Shown piece by piece: positions 1 through 6,777 of a DNA stretch of 34,067 nucleotides. Location of the stretch: positions 1 through 34,067 of the forward strand of contig QIAU01000088.1 in assembly GCA_003225055.1 (NCBI GenBank). Reading direction: 5' to 3'. Position 1 is the first letter of the stretch. The number at the start of each line of letters is the position of its first letter. This DNA comes from Acidobacteriota bacterium (GTDB lineage Bacteria; Acidobacteriota; Terriglobia; Terriglobales; Acidobacteriaceae). A program made the position numbers and the translations under genes. The notes below the pieces were generated by a model. It worked only from the letters and a program-made list of their open reading frames with translations, was not told the origin of the DNA and made no database searches.

Positions 1-72
1 CGGGATGAGAAGGCTTGGGTATGTTGAGCCCGGTTTGAGCGTCAGACCCCCGTTCTCAGAGCAACTTTTCGC

Positions 73-102
73 TTGACATTGTAACTCGGAATCCGATATA
101 AC
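73..102 (+). promoter_or_regulatory. Sigma-70-type promoter of the PadR gene
   Basis: A perfect -35 box TTGACA lies at 73-78 and a -10 box TATAAC at 97-102, separated by 18 bases. The expected start of transcription is near 109, only about five bases before the ATG at 114, and no Shine-Dalgarno sequence fits in that space. The transcript is therefore inferred to be leaderless or nearly so. Confidence 0.7.
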
Positions 103-113
103 GGATACCGAGT
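84..113. promoter_or_regulatory. Inverted repeat, probable PadR operator
   Basis: The arms ACTCGGAATCCG (84-95) and CGGATACCGAGT (102-113) are reverse complements except for one base and are separated by six bases. The repeat covers the -10 box and ends directly before the ATG at 114, the usual position for autorepression. PadR proteins bind palindromes as dimers, so self-regulation is a reasonable inference. Binding itself is not shown. Confidence 0.7.
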
Positions 114-473
114 ATGAAGGAAGAGGTCAGCCGGTTCCTCCCGCTTTCACCCGCCACCCTGCATATCTTGCTGTCCCTCGCAGGCGAAGACCGGCACGGT
201 TACGGCATCATGCAGGAAGTAGCGCGCCAATCCGAAGGCCGCTACAAGCTTGGACCCGGGACTCTGTACGACAATCTGCAAAAGCTGCTGGACTGGCGGC
301 TAGTCGAAGATCTTGGGCAGCGTGCGGGGGACCAGGATCCAAGGCGCCGCTACTACCGGCTGGCTCCTATGGGGCGCGCCGTGCTATCCGCCGAAGTGGC
401 GCGCCTCGACGAAGTCGTCCGGGAAGCCAAGCTGCGTTTGCAAGCGGCAAAGCCAAAGCCAAGGAGGGCCTGA
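114..473 (+). CDS. PadR family transcriptional regulator
   Basis: This 119-residue protein has the PadR winged-helix pattern: an N-terminal segment LSPATLHILLSLAGEDRHGY, the motif GPGTLYDNLQKLL around residues 47-59, and a wing region ending RRRYYRLAPMGRAVL. The family acts as small dimeric DNA-binding repressors, often controlling membrane proteins or exporters. The start at 114 is supported by the promoter and palindrome immediately upstream. The stop codon overlaps the start of the next gene (TGATG at 471-475), so the two are probably cotranscribed and translationally coupled. The ligand is unknown. Confidence 0.9.
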   Translation: MKEEVSRFLPLSPATLHILLSLAGEDRHGYGIMQEVARQSEGRYKLGPGTLYDNLQKLLDWRLVEDLGQRAGDQDPRRRYYRLAPMGRAVLSAEVARLDEVVREAKLRLQAAKPKPRRA

Positions 474-1276
474 TGCTGCGGCTGCTTTACCTGCGCCTGC
501 TTCAATTACATCCGGCCTGCTTTCGCGCGCGTTTCGGCCAAGAGATGATGTCGATCTTTGACCACACCGAAGGCGGCATAGCGCGGGCCCGGCTGGTTGC
601 GGATGGCCTCGTCTCCCTCACCCGCCAATGGATGCTGCGTCCCCACTACGCCCGAGTTCGAACGGCAGCCTTGTCTGAGGGTGGGCTGGGATTCCATGTG
701 TTCCACAACTCCAAACCGCGGACTATTGCTTTGCTAGAAGGAGCCATACTCACGGCTATCACTTTTACCTTCGTCTGCCTCACCATGGGATACAACTGGC
801 GGCACCCCATCTTGATCCCGATCAAACCTCCGCACTGGGGAGTACCGAACGCAGCCCGCGGTCCCCTTTACTATCCTCCCATCGCAGAGCCTCTTCCCAC
901 CCAATCTGTTACCTCTGCGCCCACCGCAGAAGACTCCAGCAAGACTTCCCTCCCCGCCGTGACTGGCGCAAAAGCATCACCCAGCCGAATCGCTGTGCCG
1001 CTAGCACCCATACCGCTCGATACGCTCCGGTCTTATGTCGGGAACTATGCTCTCGAATTGCCAGCGGGCGGCAGCGTCCTGATCACCCTTGCTGACGGGA
1101 TTCTTTCTCTCCAGATGCCGCGGCATTCACCCATCGCCCTCATGGCCACATCCGCGACTACCTTTTCCGCTTTCGGAGATAGCGATTTGTGGATCGCATT
1201 TGAAAAGCCAGCCGGAAAACAACTCCACATCCATCAGGACGGCCGTCTGTTCACAGCCACCCGCCGCTCGAAATAG
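473..1276 (+). CDS. Membrane protein with C-terminal DUF3471-like domain
   Basis: The protein has 267 residues. Its N-terminus (LRLLYLRLLQLHPACFRARF, then GQEMMSIF) resembles the opening segment of acidobacterial permease-like proteins encoded beside PadR regulators. One hydrophobic segment (AILTAITFTFVCLTMGYNW, about residues 90-110) is a likely transmembrane helix. A Pro/Ser/Thr-rich linker follows. The last 85 residues (LDTLRSYVGNYAL onward) look like the small beta-rich domain often found after serine-hydrolase domains (DUF3471 type). No catalytic domain is present. Start overlap with padR indicates one operon and suggests that PadR controls it. The function is unknown. Confidence 0.75.
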   Translation: MLRLLYLRLLQLHPACFRARFGQEMMSIFDHTEGGIARARLVADGLVSLTRQWMLRPHYARVRTAALSEGGLGFHVFHNSKPRTIALLEGAILTAITFTFVCLTMGYNWRHPILIPIKPPHWGVPNAARGPLYYPPIAEPLPTQSVTSAPTAEDSSKTSLPAVTGAKASPSRIAVPLAPIPLDTLRSYVGNYALELPAGGSVLITLADGILSLQMPRHSPIALMATSATTFSAFGDSDLWIAFEKPAGKQLHIHQDGRLFTATRRSK

Positions 1277-1555
1277 CTGTTGTGGCGCTAAAGCCACCGT
1301 GAATTTTTGTCAGGACGCGAGCAATAACTTCTCGCTGGGAGTCCCCCGCCCAAGCCGCAACATTAAAGCTAAGTTGCTGATTTTTCTTCGGTTACTTGCC
1401 CCGGCGCAAAAGGCGCGCAGTATGCTCCTCGCTAACATGTAAATACCAAGCGGAAGACTACTTCCGGTGACTTTGGTAACGAGCACCACGGGCTGTGTTG
1501 TGGTCTTTCAGGCTGCATAAATTTACCAGGACCACTCAGCAAGGATTCCAGCCAC

Positions 1556-2458
1556 ATGAGCAACAGACGAACCACGCTGGGGCTTGTTCTCCTTGTCGTC
1601 GTCTCTAGCGCACTCCTGGCGGCACAGTCTACACAGGGCGCGAAGCCCGCCGCTCAGGGCGATAAGGGCTTTACTTCGTACGCGGAGTTTGGCGGCACCT
1701 CCAACGGCGACGGCCAGGTTTATCGCCTGGAATCGAGCATCGGCTACAACTTCAGCCAGCACTTGGGAATGGACGTCGGAGTGCCGATCTATTTTGTCCG
1801 TCCTTCCGGCGCCACCACGGGCAGCAGCACGTCCAACGGGCTGGGTAATCCGTGGCTGGGCTTGCACTTGAAATTTAATAATCCGGTAGCCAATTTCGGT
1901 TCTGCCTTAACGGGCTTTGCTCCGACGGCGGACAGCAAGCGCGGCTTGAGCACGGGCCGGGCCACTTTCGATTGGACCAACCATTTCGATCACGCGTTCT
2001 CGCGGCTCACGCCGTTTGGGGATGTCGGAGTTGGCAACACCATCACCGACTCGCGCCTCTTTATGCGCCCCTACACCACACTCGGCTTCAACACGCATTT
2101 CCAGGCCGGCGCCAACTATGACTTGTGGAAGATTTTCAGCCTAGGGGGGTCAGGATACGACATTCTGCCCGCCGGCCAGCAAACGGTTTTCAGCCGGCTG
2201 GCGCCGGCGTCGGCGAGGGCCAGGTCGCACGGCCGTGTTTTCCAGCAAAACCAGCAAACCACCGGCAGCGCCGATATCGCCAAGGACAACGGATTTTCGG
2301 CTTGGGTGGAGGCTGATCCTGCAGCCTATCTCGACTTCGAGCTCGGTTATACGCGCAGTGTGTACTACGATTTGAATTCGGTCTCCTTTACTGTGGGCGT
2401 TGATGTGGGCCATCTGGCCCGCAGGCGCGCCAGTGATTCGGTTTCGACAAACAGGTGA
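1556..2458 (+). CDS. Secreted outer-membrane beta-barrel-like protein
   Basis: The 300-residue product begins with a signal peptide (basic SNRRT, hydrophobic LGLVLLVVVSSALLAA, probable cleavage near residue 22). The rest alternates short amphipathic strands rich in Gly, Asn and aromatic residues (GYNFSQHLGMDVGVPIYFV, LGNPWLGLHLKF, AYLDFELGYTRSVYYDL), as in transmembrane barrels. I do not recognise a specific family. It could be a porin-like or transporter-like outer-membrane protein. AAGGA lies about 15 bases upstream of the ATG. The next gene starts 19 bases after the stop, so the two are probably one operon. The last dozen residues (ARRRASDSVSTNR) do not end on a typical barrel terminal aromatic. 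Confidence 0.7.
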   Translation: MSNRRTTLGLVLLVVVSSALLAAQSTQGAKPAAQGDKGFTSYAEFGGTSNGDGQVYRLESSIGYNFSQHLGMDVGVPIYFVRPSGATTGSSTSNGLGNPWLGLHLKFNNPVANFGSALTGFAPTADSKRGLSTGRATFDWTNHFDHAFSRLTPFGDVGVGNTITDSRLFMRPYTTLGFNTHFQAGANYDLWKIFSLGGSGYDILPAGQQTVFSRLAPASARARSHGRVFQQNQQTTGSADIAKDNGFSAWVEADPAAYLDFELGYTRSVYYDLNSVSFTVGVDVGHLARRRASDSVSTNR

Positions 2459-2477
2459 AAGCCAGGAGGAAACTCGG

Positions 2478-2999
2478 ATGAAACGCGCGAAGATACCAAT
2501 GTTGGCCTTGGCCGTCCTGCTCTACTCGGGCGCTGCTCTCGCCCAACATGGGCACGGCGCCGGCGCGGGCATGGGTCATAGCAGCATGGGACGTGGAATG
2601 AGCGCTCCCAGTCACGGGCACGGGGACGGCAAAAGCAGCGGCATCCGCGGGACAACGATGACGGGTCCTATGAAGATCAACCCGACCGTCGCCGGTAAGA
2701 TCGAGAAGATGACCGGCATGCCGGCACAACAGGCCTGCCAGGGGTTCAAGAACGTTGGGCAGTGCGTGGCGGCAGCCCACGTCAGCAAGAATCTCGGGAT
2801 CCGGTTCGATTGCCTGCGAGCGGACATGACCGGTACGGCTCCTAGCAATCCGACTCTGTGCCCCGCGGGAACCGGTTCCGGCAAAATGAGCCTGGGAAAA
2901 TCCATCCAGACGCTTCGCCCGACGGCGAATCACAGCGCCGAGGCCAAAAAGGGGCAGAGGCAGGCCGACCAGGACATGAAGGACTCCAAGAGTTCGTAA
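2478..2999 (+). CDS. Small secreted protein, function unknown
   Basis: Start at 2478 is chosen over an upstream in-frame ATG at 2400 because a strong AGGAGGA lies at 2464-2470 and because it puts a signal peptide (MKRAKIPMLALAVLLYSGAA) at the N-terminus. The mature part begins with a His/Gly/Met-rich stretch (QHGHGAGAGMGHSSMGRGMS), which could bind metal but may only be low complexity. A conserved-looking core follows with four cysteines (QQACQGFKNVGQCVAAA, FDCLRADMTG, TLCPAGTG), suggesting two disulfides in the periplasm. The tail is Lys-rich. The total is 173 residues. It directly follows the barrel-like gene. Confidence 0.75.
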   Translation: MKRAKIPMLALAVLLYSGAALAQHGHGAGAGMGHSSMGRGMSAPSHGHGDGKSSGIRGTTMTGPMKINPTVAGKIEKMTGMPAQQACQGFKNVGQCVAAAHVSKNLGIRFDCLRADMTGTAPSNPTLCPAGTGSGKMSLGKSIQTLRPTANHSAEAKKGQRQADQDMKDSKSS

Positions 3000-3036
3000 C
3001 TAGCAAACTAGACAAGCTTTTTTCCGTGGTGATTAT

Positions 3037-3063
3037 GCCCCGCCCTTCGAGTGGGGCTTTGGT
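3037..3063 (+). terminator. Weak hairpin, possible terminator
   Basis: GCCCCGC (3037-3043) pairs with GTGGGGC (3051-3057) around a seven-base loop, including one G-T pair. The following T tract is interrupted (TTTGGTTTGG), so this is a weak candidate for ending the operon that stops at 2999. Confidence 0.4.
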
Positions 3064-3139
3064 TTGGCTGCTGTGAAAGCGGAGCTTCGACCTGCTGGCC
3101 TGGTCAGAGACCCGGCCCCACACCGAGCCGACCTCCCAC

Positions 3140-3543
3140 TCAGCGAACGGACTGCCCACGAACTTCCTTCATCAGTGCCGGCAGATTCTGCTCGGAATCA
3201 CGAAAGAAGGCCATCCACCGATCGTGGTCGGGCATGCGGGCAATCGGTGCGGGTCGCCCTCGAATTCGACGCCCTGTTCCTCGATGGCCCGATGAGCGCT
3301 CTTGATCTCCGGCACATTGAAGTACAGAACCGAGCTGGCATGGTCGAACTCAGGCTTCTCCGGGCGGGTCAGCATGAGGCGAACTCCTCCGCAGTCCAAA
3401 AATGCCATGCCGCCTGTGGTGAACAACAGGGGCAAGCCCAGTCTATCTCGGTAAAATCTGGCAGCGCGTTCCCGGTCGTGTACATGGATCGGGACCTGCA
3501 GGCGGGAGATGCCAACGCGCATGCCTGCGGTCGTCATCGCCAT
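3140..3543 (-). pseudogene. Frameshifted VOC (glyoxalase/bleomycin-resistance fold) protein
   Basis: The intact frame reads SRLQVPIHVHDRERAARFYR through VLYFNVPEIKSAHRAIEEQG, which is typical of a single-domain VOC protein of about 130 residues. After GDPH the original frame ends in unrelated sequence at 3172. A shift of one base near 3244-3247 restores the expected family ending (ARMPDHDRWMAFFRDSEQN) and runs to a stop at 3140. This is consistent with a one-base deletion. The start may be the ATG at 3543 or at 3522. The gene is divergent from a MarR gene across a shared palindrome. Real decay and assembly error cannot be distinguished from sequence alone. Confidence 0.75.
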
Positions 3544-3561
3544 TTACCTGCCCGGCAAAAT

Positions 3562-3580
3562 TAGTTAGCATAGCTAACTA
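3562..3580. promoter_or_regulatory. Perfect palindrome, probable MarR operator
   Basis: TAGTTAGC (3562-3569) and GCTAACTA (3573-3580) form perfect eight-base arms around ATA. The site sits between the divergent starts of the VOC gene and the MarR gene, seven bases before the MarR ATG. MarR dimers bind palindromes of this size, so this is inferred to be the operator for both genes. Confidence 0.75.
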
Positions 3581-3586
3581 CATTTC

Positions 3587-4040
3587 ATGAGCCAAAGCAG
3601 CAAAAAAAATCACCGGTCGAAGAAAGTGGCGGACATGGCCGACCGGCTGCACTCGGCGGCGCCACCCACCTTCTCCGGCGGCTGCGGGTGCGTGATCAGG
3701 CAGGCGGTATCGGCCCGGCGCAGTTGTCGGCGCTTCTGTTCTCCTGTTCGGTGGTCCTCGGTCGCCGGGCGAACTGGCCGAAGCCGAACAGGTGCGCCCC
3801 CCCCACTATGAGACGCATCGTCCAAGGTCTCGAGCGCTCTGGTCTAGTCTGCCGCTAGAGACCGAAGACAAACGTCGCATGCTTCTCGAGGCGAGTGCCA
3901 AGGGCACTAAAATCTTGCAGCAAGGACGGAAACGGCGGGTGCAGTCGTTGACGGGGGCATTGCAGTCGTTGAACGAATTGGGTCGCGACAGCTTGCCGCT
4001 TATTGAAGTTCTGGAACGAATTGTGCGGGAGTTCGACTAG
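3587..4040 (+). pseudogene. MarR family regulator, broken by four single-base frameshifts
   Basis: Reading across frames reconstructs a full MarR-type protein of about 150 residues. It runs from SKKVADMADRLHSA, through THLLRRLRVRDQAGGIGPAQ and LFGGPRSPGELAEAEQVRPP, to TMRRIVQGLERSGLVCR and LETEDKRRMLLEASAKGTK. That order gives the dimer helix, the winged helix-turn-helix and the wing. Frame changes are needed near 3655-3661, near 3734 (one T missing), in an eight-C run at 3797-3804 (one C extra), and near 3852 (one base missing). The gene keeps its start and a perfect operator just upstream. Either it is a recent pseudogene or this stretch is poorly assembled. Confidence 0.75.
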
Positions 4041-4373
4041 GGGCTAGTGGCCAGTCTGGCGACTTCCTGCGCATGTTCCCATCCTTTACTTACGCCCGAC
4101 TCGGGTGGTTCCACTTTGAAACTCTGGTAACTCGCCAGTAACTGCCCGGTTCCTAAGTGGTTGTTTAATCAGCGACCCTCCACACATTCCAAGCCCAACG
4201 TAACTATCGAACCGGTCTCCGCAGGGCTACGCTTACCGACGGCCTCGCAACTTCTCACGTTCGGTGAGGTTCTTACCAGTGGAAGGCAAGTACGCAGCGT
4301 GATGTATACGACTGCAAGTTCTTCAGCGTGGTCGAGGGCTCAAGTGAAGTCCCCGAACGGAGGCGGGCAGCTT
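4041..4373. other. Intergenic region, no gene seen
   Basis: A 333-base gap separates the MarR remnant from the FecR-domain gene. An open frame runs in from 4161, but its codons give no signal peptide or recognisable domain before 4374. I see no convincing promoter. The short motif CTAGTGGCCAGT near 4044 resembles the heptad-type repeat at 30604-30631. Confidence 0.5.
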
Positions 4374-6605
4374 ATGAAAACCATCAGCAGTTTCGCGTCG
4401 CGTATTGTTTGGCTCTTGTTTATTTTGTCGGCGGCGGTCACCGCCTTCGCGGACCCGCCCAGCCGTGTGGCTCGCCTGCAATACGTGTCAGGCGAAATTT
4501 CGGTGCAGCCGGGAGGCGTGAACGATTGGGTTCCGGCTGTGGTCAATCGCCCGCTCACGACCGCTGATCGCGTGTGGGCGGACCAGGATTCGCGCACCGA
4601 GTTGCACCTCGGCAATGCCTACCTGCGCATGAATGCCGAGACCAGCCTGACGCTGACCAACCTGACGGATCAGACGGTCCAGGTCGAACTCGACCAGGGC
4701 GCGCTCAACCTGCGGATTCGGCATCTCTACGATGGAGAGATTTATGAAGTCGATACCCCGAACCTCGCCTTCACGGTGACCGAGTCGGGCGACTATCGCT
4801 TCGATGTTGATCCCAACAGCGATGTCACTTTTGTTAGCGTGTGGAAAGGCGAGGGCGTCGCCACGGGCCAGGGTCCGAGCGTCGAAGTTCACCGAGGCGA
4901 CCAGGCGCGGTTCAGCGATGGCGACTCCCTTAATCATGAGATCGCCGGTGTTCCCGATTTCGACGGCTTTGACGACTGGTGCCGCGTTCGCAACCAGCGC
5001 GAAGATCATTACCAGTCGGCTCGCTACGTTTCACCCGATGTGATTGGCGCCGAAGACCTCGATGACTACGGTACGTGGCGTGTGCTGCCCACCTACGGCG
5101 CGGTTTGGGTACCGAGAGTCGATGCGGGTTGGGCTCCTTATCGCTACGGGCACTGGGTGTGGGTGGAACCTTGGGGCTGGACCTGGGTGGACGACGCGCC
5201 GTGGGGTTTCGCGCCTTGCCACTATGGACGATGGATTTTCTACCGTGGATACTGGGGTTGGGTGCCAGGGCCAGCGCGGGTCCGCCCTGTCTATGCACCT
5301 GCGCTGGTCGCGTGGGTGGGCGGAAGCCACTTGAGTGTAAGTGTGAGTTTCGGCGGCGGCAGCGGGATCGCGTGGTTCCCCTTGGGCTACGGCGAGCCGT
5401 ACATTCCTCCCTACGGAGCCAGCCGGAATTATTTTCACAACGTGAACGTCAGCAATACGCGCATCACCAACATCACGAACATCACCAACAACTACTACGT
5501 CACGAACAACACCACCAATGTCACAACTATCACCGCCATAAACGGTAACCACAACAACGTACACATCAACTACGCAAACCAGGCCGTGCCGGGGGCAGTT
5601 ACAGCGGTGTCGAACACCGTATTGGTAAATTCGCAGCCGGTGGGCAGGCATGCAGTGCGGATTTCCGAGCGCGAAATTCATAGCGCCCCGGTGGCGGTGG
5701 GACCGGCGGTTGCGCCCTCGCAGGCCAGCGTTCTGGGCGTAAATGCGGGTGCGGCGAGCTCGATGGCCCCCCGGCCCATGGTTACACGGCCGGTGGTTGC
5801 GAAAATGCCGGCCCCGCCCAAGCCAGTTCCCTTCGCCATGAAACAGCAAGCGCTGGCGGAGCATCCGGGACGTCCGTTGGATGACAGGACGGAGCAGCAG
5901 ATGCGAATCGAGATTGCCCAACGGAGGAATGGCGCAGCGAATGCGCCGCGAGCGACTCCGTCTGCTGGCCCCATGAAACCTGCGCCGCGTTGGGATGACG
6001 GCAACAGGGGCAGGACCCAGCCCGCGCCAGGCGCCTCGCTGCGCAACGTGCCCAGACCGCCGGACAGGAATTCGGGCCAGACGCAGCCCATGCACACGCT
6101 TCCGGCAGTGGCAACGCCGAGACCGGGTCCCATGACGCCGGCTCCGCGCACGAGCGATGAGAATCGGGCAACAGCGCAGCCCTCGACGGGCTCCCCGGTA
6201 CGGGCGGTTCCGCGTCCTCCAACGGCGAGCGAGACACCCAGACCGACGCCGGTGAGCGCTCCTGAGCGGCCGGCAGTCGAGACGAGGCCCAGCAGGCAGG
6301 TAACAACCTCTGAGCCTCCGCGTCGAGAGCAGCAGAGAGCACCAGAGCCGAGCCCGCGTCAGGAAGTGAGCGACCGGCGCCCGGATCCGGGCTATAGACC
6401 TGTTACGCGGCAGGAAACCCAGGCGCCGCGCGCTCCGGAACCGCCACGCCCGGTGATGCGGGAGGCTCCGCGGCAGCAGCCTGCTCCCCGGGTTGAGCAA
6501 CAACAGGCAGCCAGACGCGAGGCTCCGGCGAGATCGAGCGGCGGGTCCCAGGGTGGCCATAACCAGGCCGGAAAGGACGATTCGCGCGGACAGCACCAGA
6601 AATAG
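4374..6605 (+). CDS. Secreted FecR-domain / DUF6600 protein
   Basis: The start at 4374 is chosen because GGAGG lies at 4359-4363 and because it begins a signal peptide (SRIVWLLFILSAAVTAFA). The 743-residue product then has a FecR-like beta domain (about residues 30-185: RVARLQYVSGEISV, ELHLGNAYLRM). A Trp/Gly/Tyr-rich DUF6600 region follows (235-300: GAVWVPRVDAGWAPYRYGHW, WGWTWVDDAPWGFAPCHYG). Next comes an Asn/Thr-rich stretch (355-402). The last 300 residues are Pro/Arg/Ala/Gln-rich and probably disordered. Unlike classical FecR it has no cytoplasmic segment or neighbouring sigma factor, so iron signalling is unlikely. An extracytoplasmic or cell-envelope role is inferred. It is transcribed alone and ends at a strong terminator. 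Confidence 0.85.
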   Translation: MKTISSFASRIVWLLFILSAAVTAFADPPSRVARLQYVSGEISVQPGGVNDWVPAVVNRPLTTADRVWADQDSRTELHLGNAYLRMNAETSLTLTNLTDQTVQVELDQGALNLRIRHLYDGEIYEVDTPNLAFTVTESGDYRFDVDPNSDVTFVSVWKGEGVATGQGPSVEVHRGDQARFSDGDSLNHEIAGVPDFDGFDDWCRVRNQREDHYQSARYVSPDVIGAEDLDDYGTWRVLPTYGAVWVPRVDAGWAPYRYGHWVWVEPWGWTWVDDAPWGFAPCHYGRWIFYRGYWGWVPGPARVRPVYAPALVAWVGGSHLSVSVSFGGGSGIAWFPLGYGEPYIPPYGASRNYFHNVNVSNTRITNITNITNNYYVTNNTTNVTTITAINGNHNNVHINYANQAVPGAVTAVSNTVLVNSQPVGRHAVRISEREIHSAPVAVGPAVAPSQASVLGVNAGAASSMAPRPMVTRPVVAKMPAPPKPVPFAMKQQALAEHPGRPLDDRTEQQMRIEIAQRRNGAANAPRATPSAGPMKPAPRWDDGNRGRTQPAPGASLRNVPRPPDRNSGQTQPMHTLPAVATPRPGPMTPAPRTSDENRATAQPSTGSPVRAVPRPPTASETPRPTPVSAPERPAVETRPSRQVTTSEPPRREQQRAPEPSPRQEVSDRRPDPGYRPVTRQETQAPRAPEPPRPVMREAPRQQPAPRVEQQQAARREAPARSSGGSQGGHNQAGKDDSRGQHQK

Positions 6606-6630
6606 TTTTTCGTCTGGCGCGAGTGTCATC

Positions 6631-6665
6631 ATGCCTGCTCGATCCCACCCCGGGCAGGCATTTTT
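6631..6665 (+). terminator. Rho-independent terminator after the FecR/DUF6600 gene
   Basis: ATGCCTGCTCG (6631-6641) pairs with CGGGCAGGCAT (6651-6661), an 11-pair stem with one G-T pair and a nine-base loop, followed by TTTTT ending at 6665. It lies 25 bases beyond the stop codon at 6605. Confidence 0.9.
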
Positions 6666-6689
6666 GTAATTAGAAATTGCGCTTAAGGC

Positions 6690-6722
6690 GTCATCAAGCC
6701 CGGCGCAGCGGGCGAAGGATCT
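6690..6722 (+). repeat. REP-like dispersed repeat, copy 1
   Basis: The element begins GTCATC and ends GAAGGATCT, with a GC-rich self-complementary middle (GCCCGGCGCAGCGGGC). It shares this layout with the elements at 10912-10937 and 15295-15334. All three are intergenic. Confidence 0.6.
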
Positions 6723-6777
6723 CACGTGCACAACCGGTGAACTCGATGGCCGGGGACAGGATAGCCCACCCTGCATG

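Noticed and set aside
1-72. Left edge of the window
   Set aside because: No coding or structural signal could be supported in these bases.
4161-4373. Upstream extension of the FecR/DUF6600 gene
   Set aside because: It would hide the signal peptide, and the ATG at 4374 has its own GGAGG.
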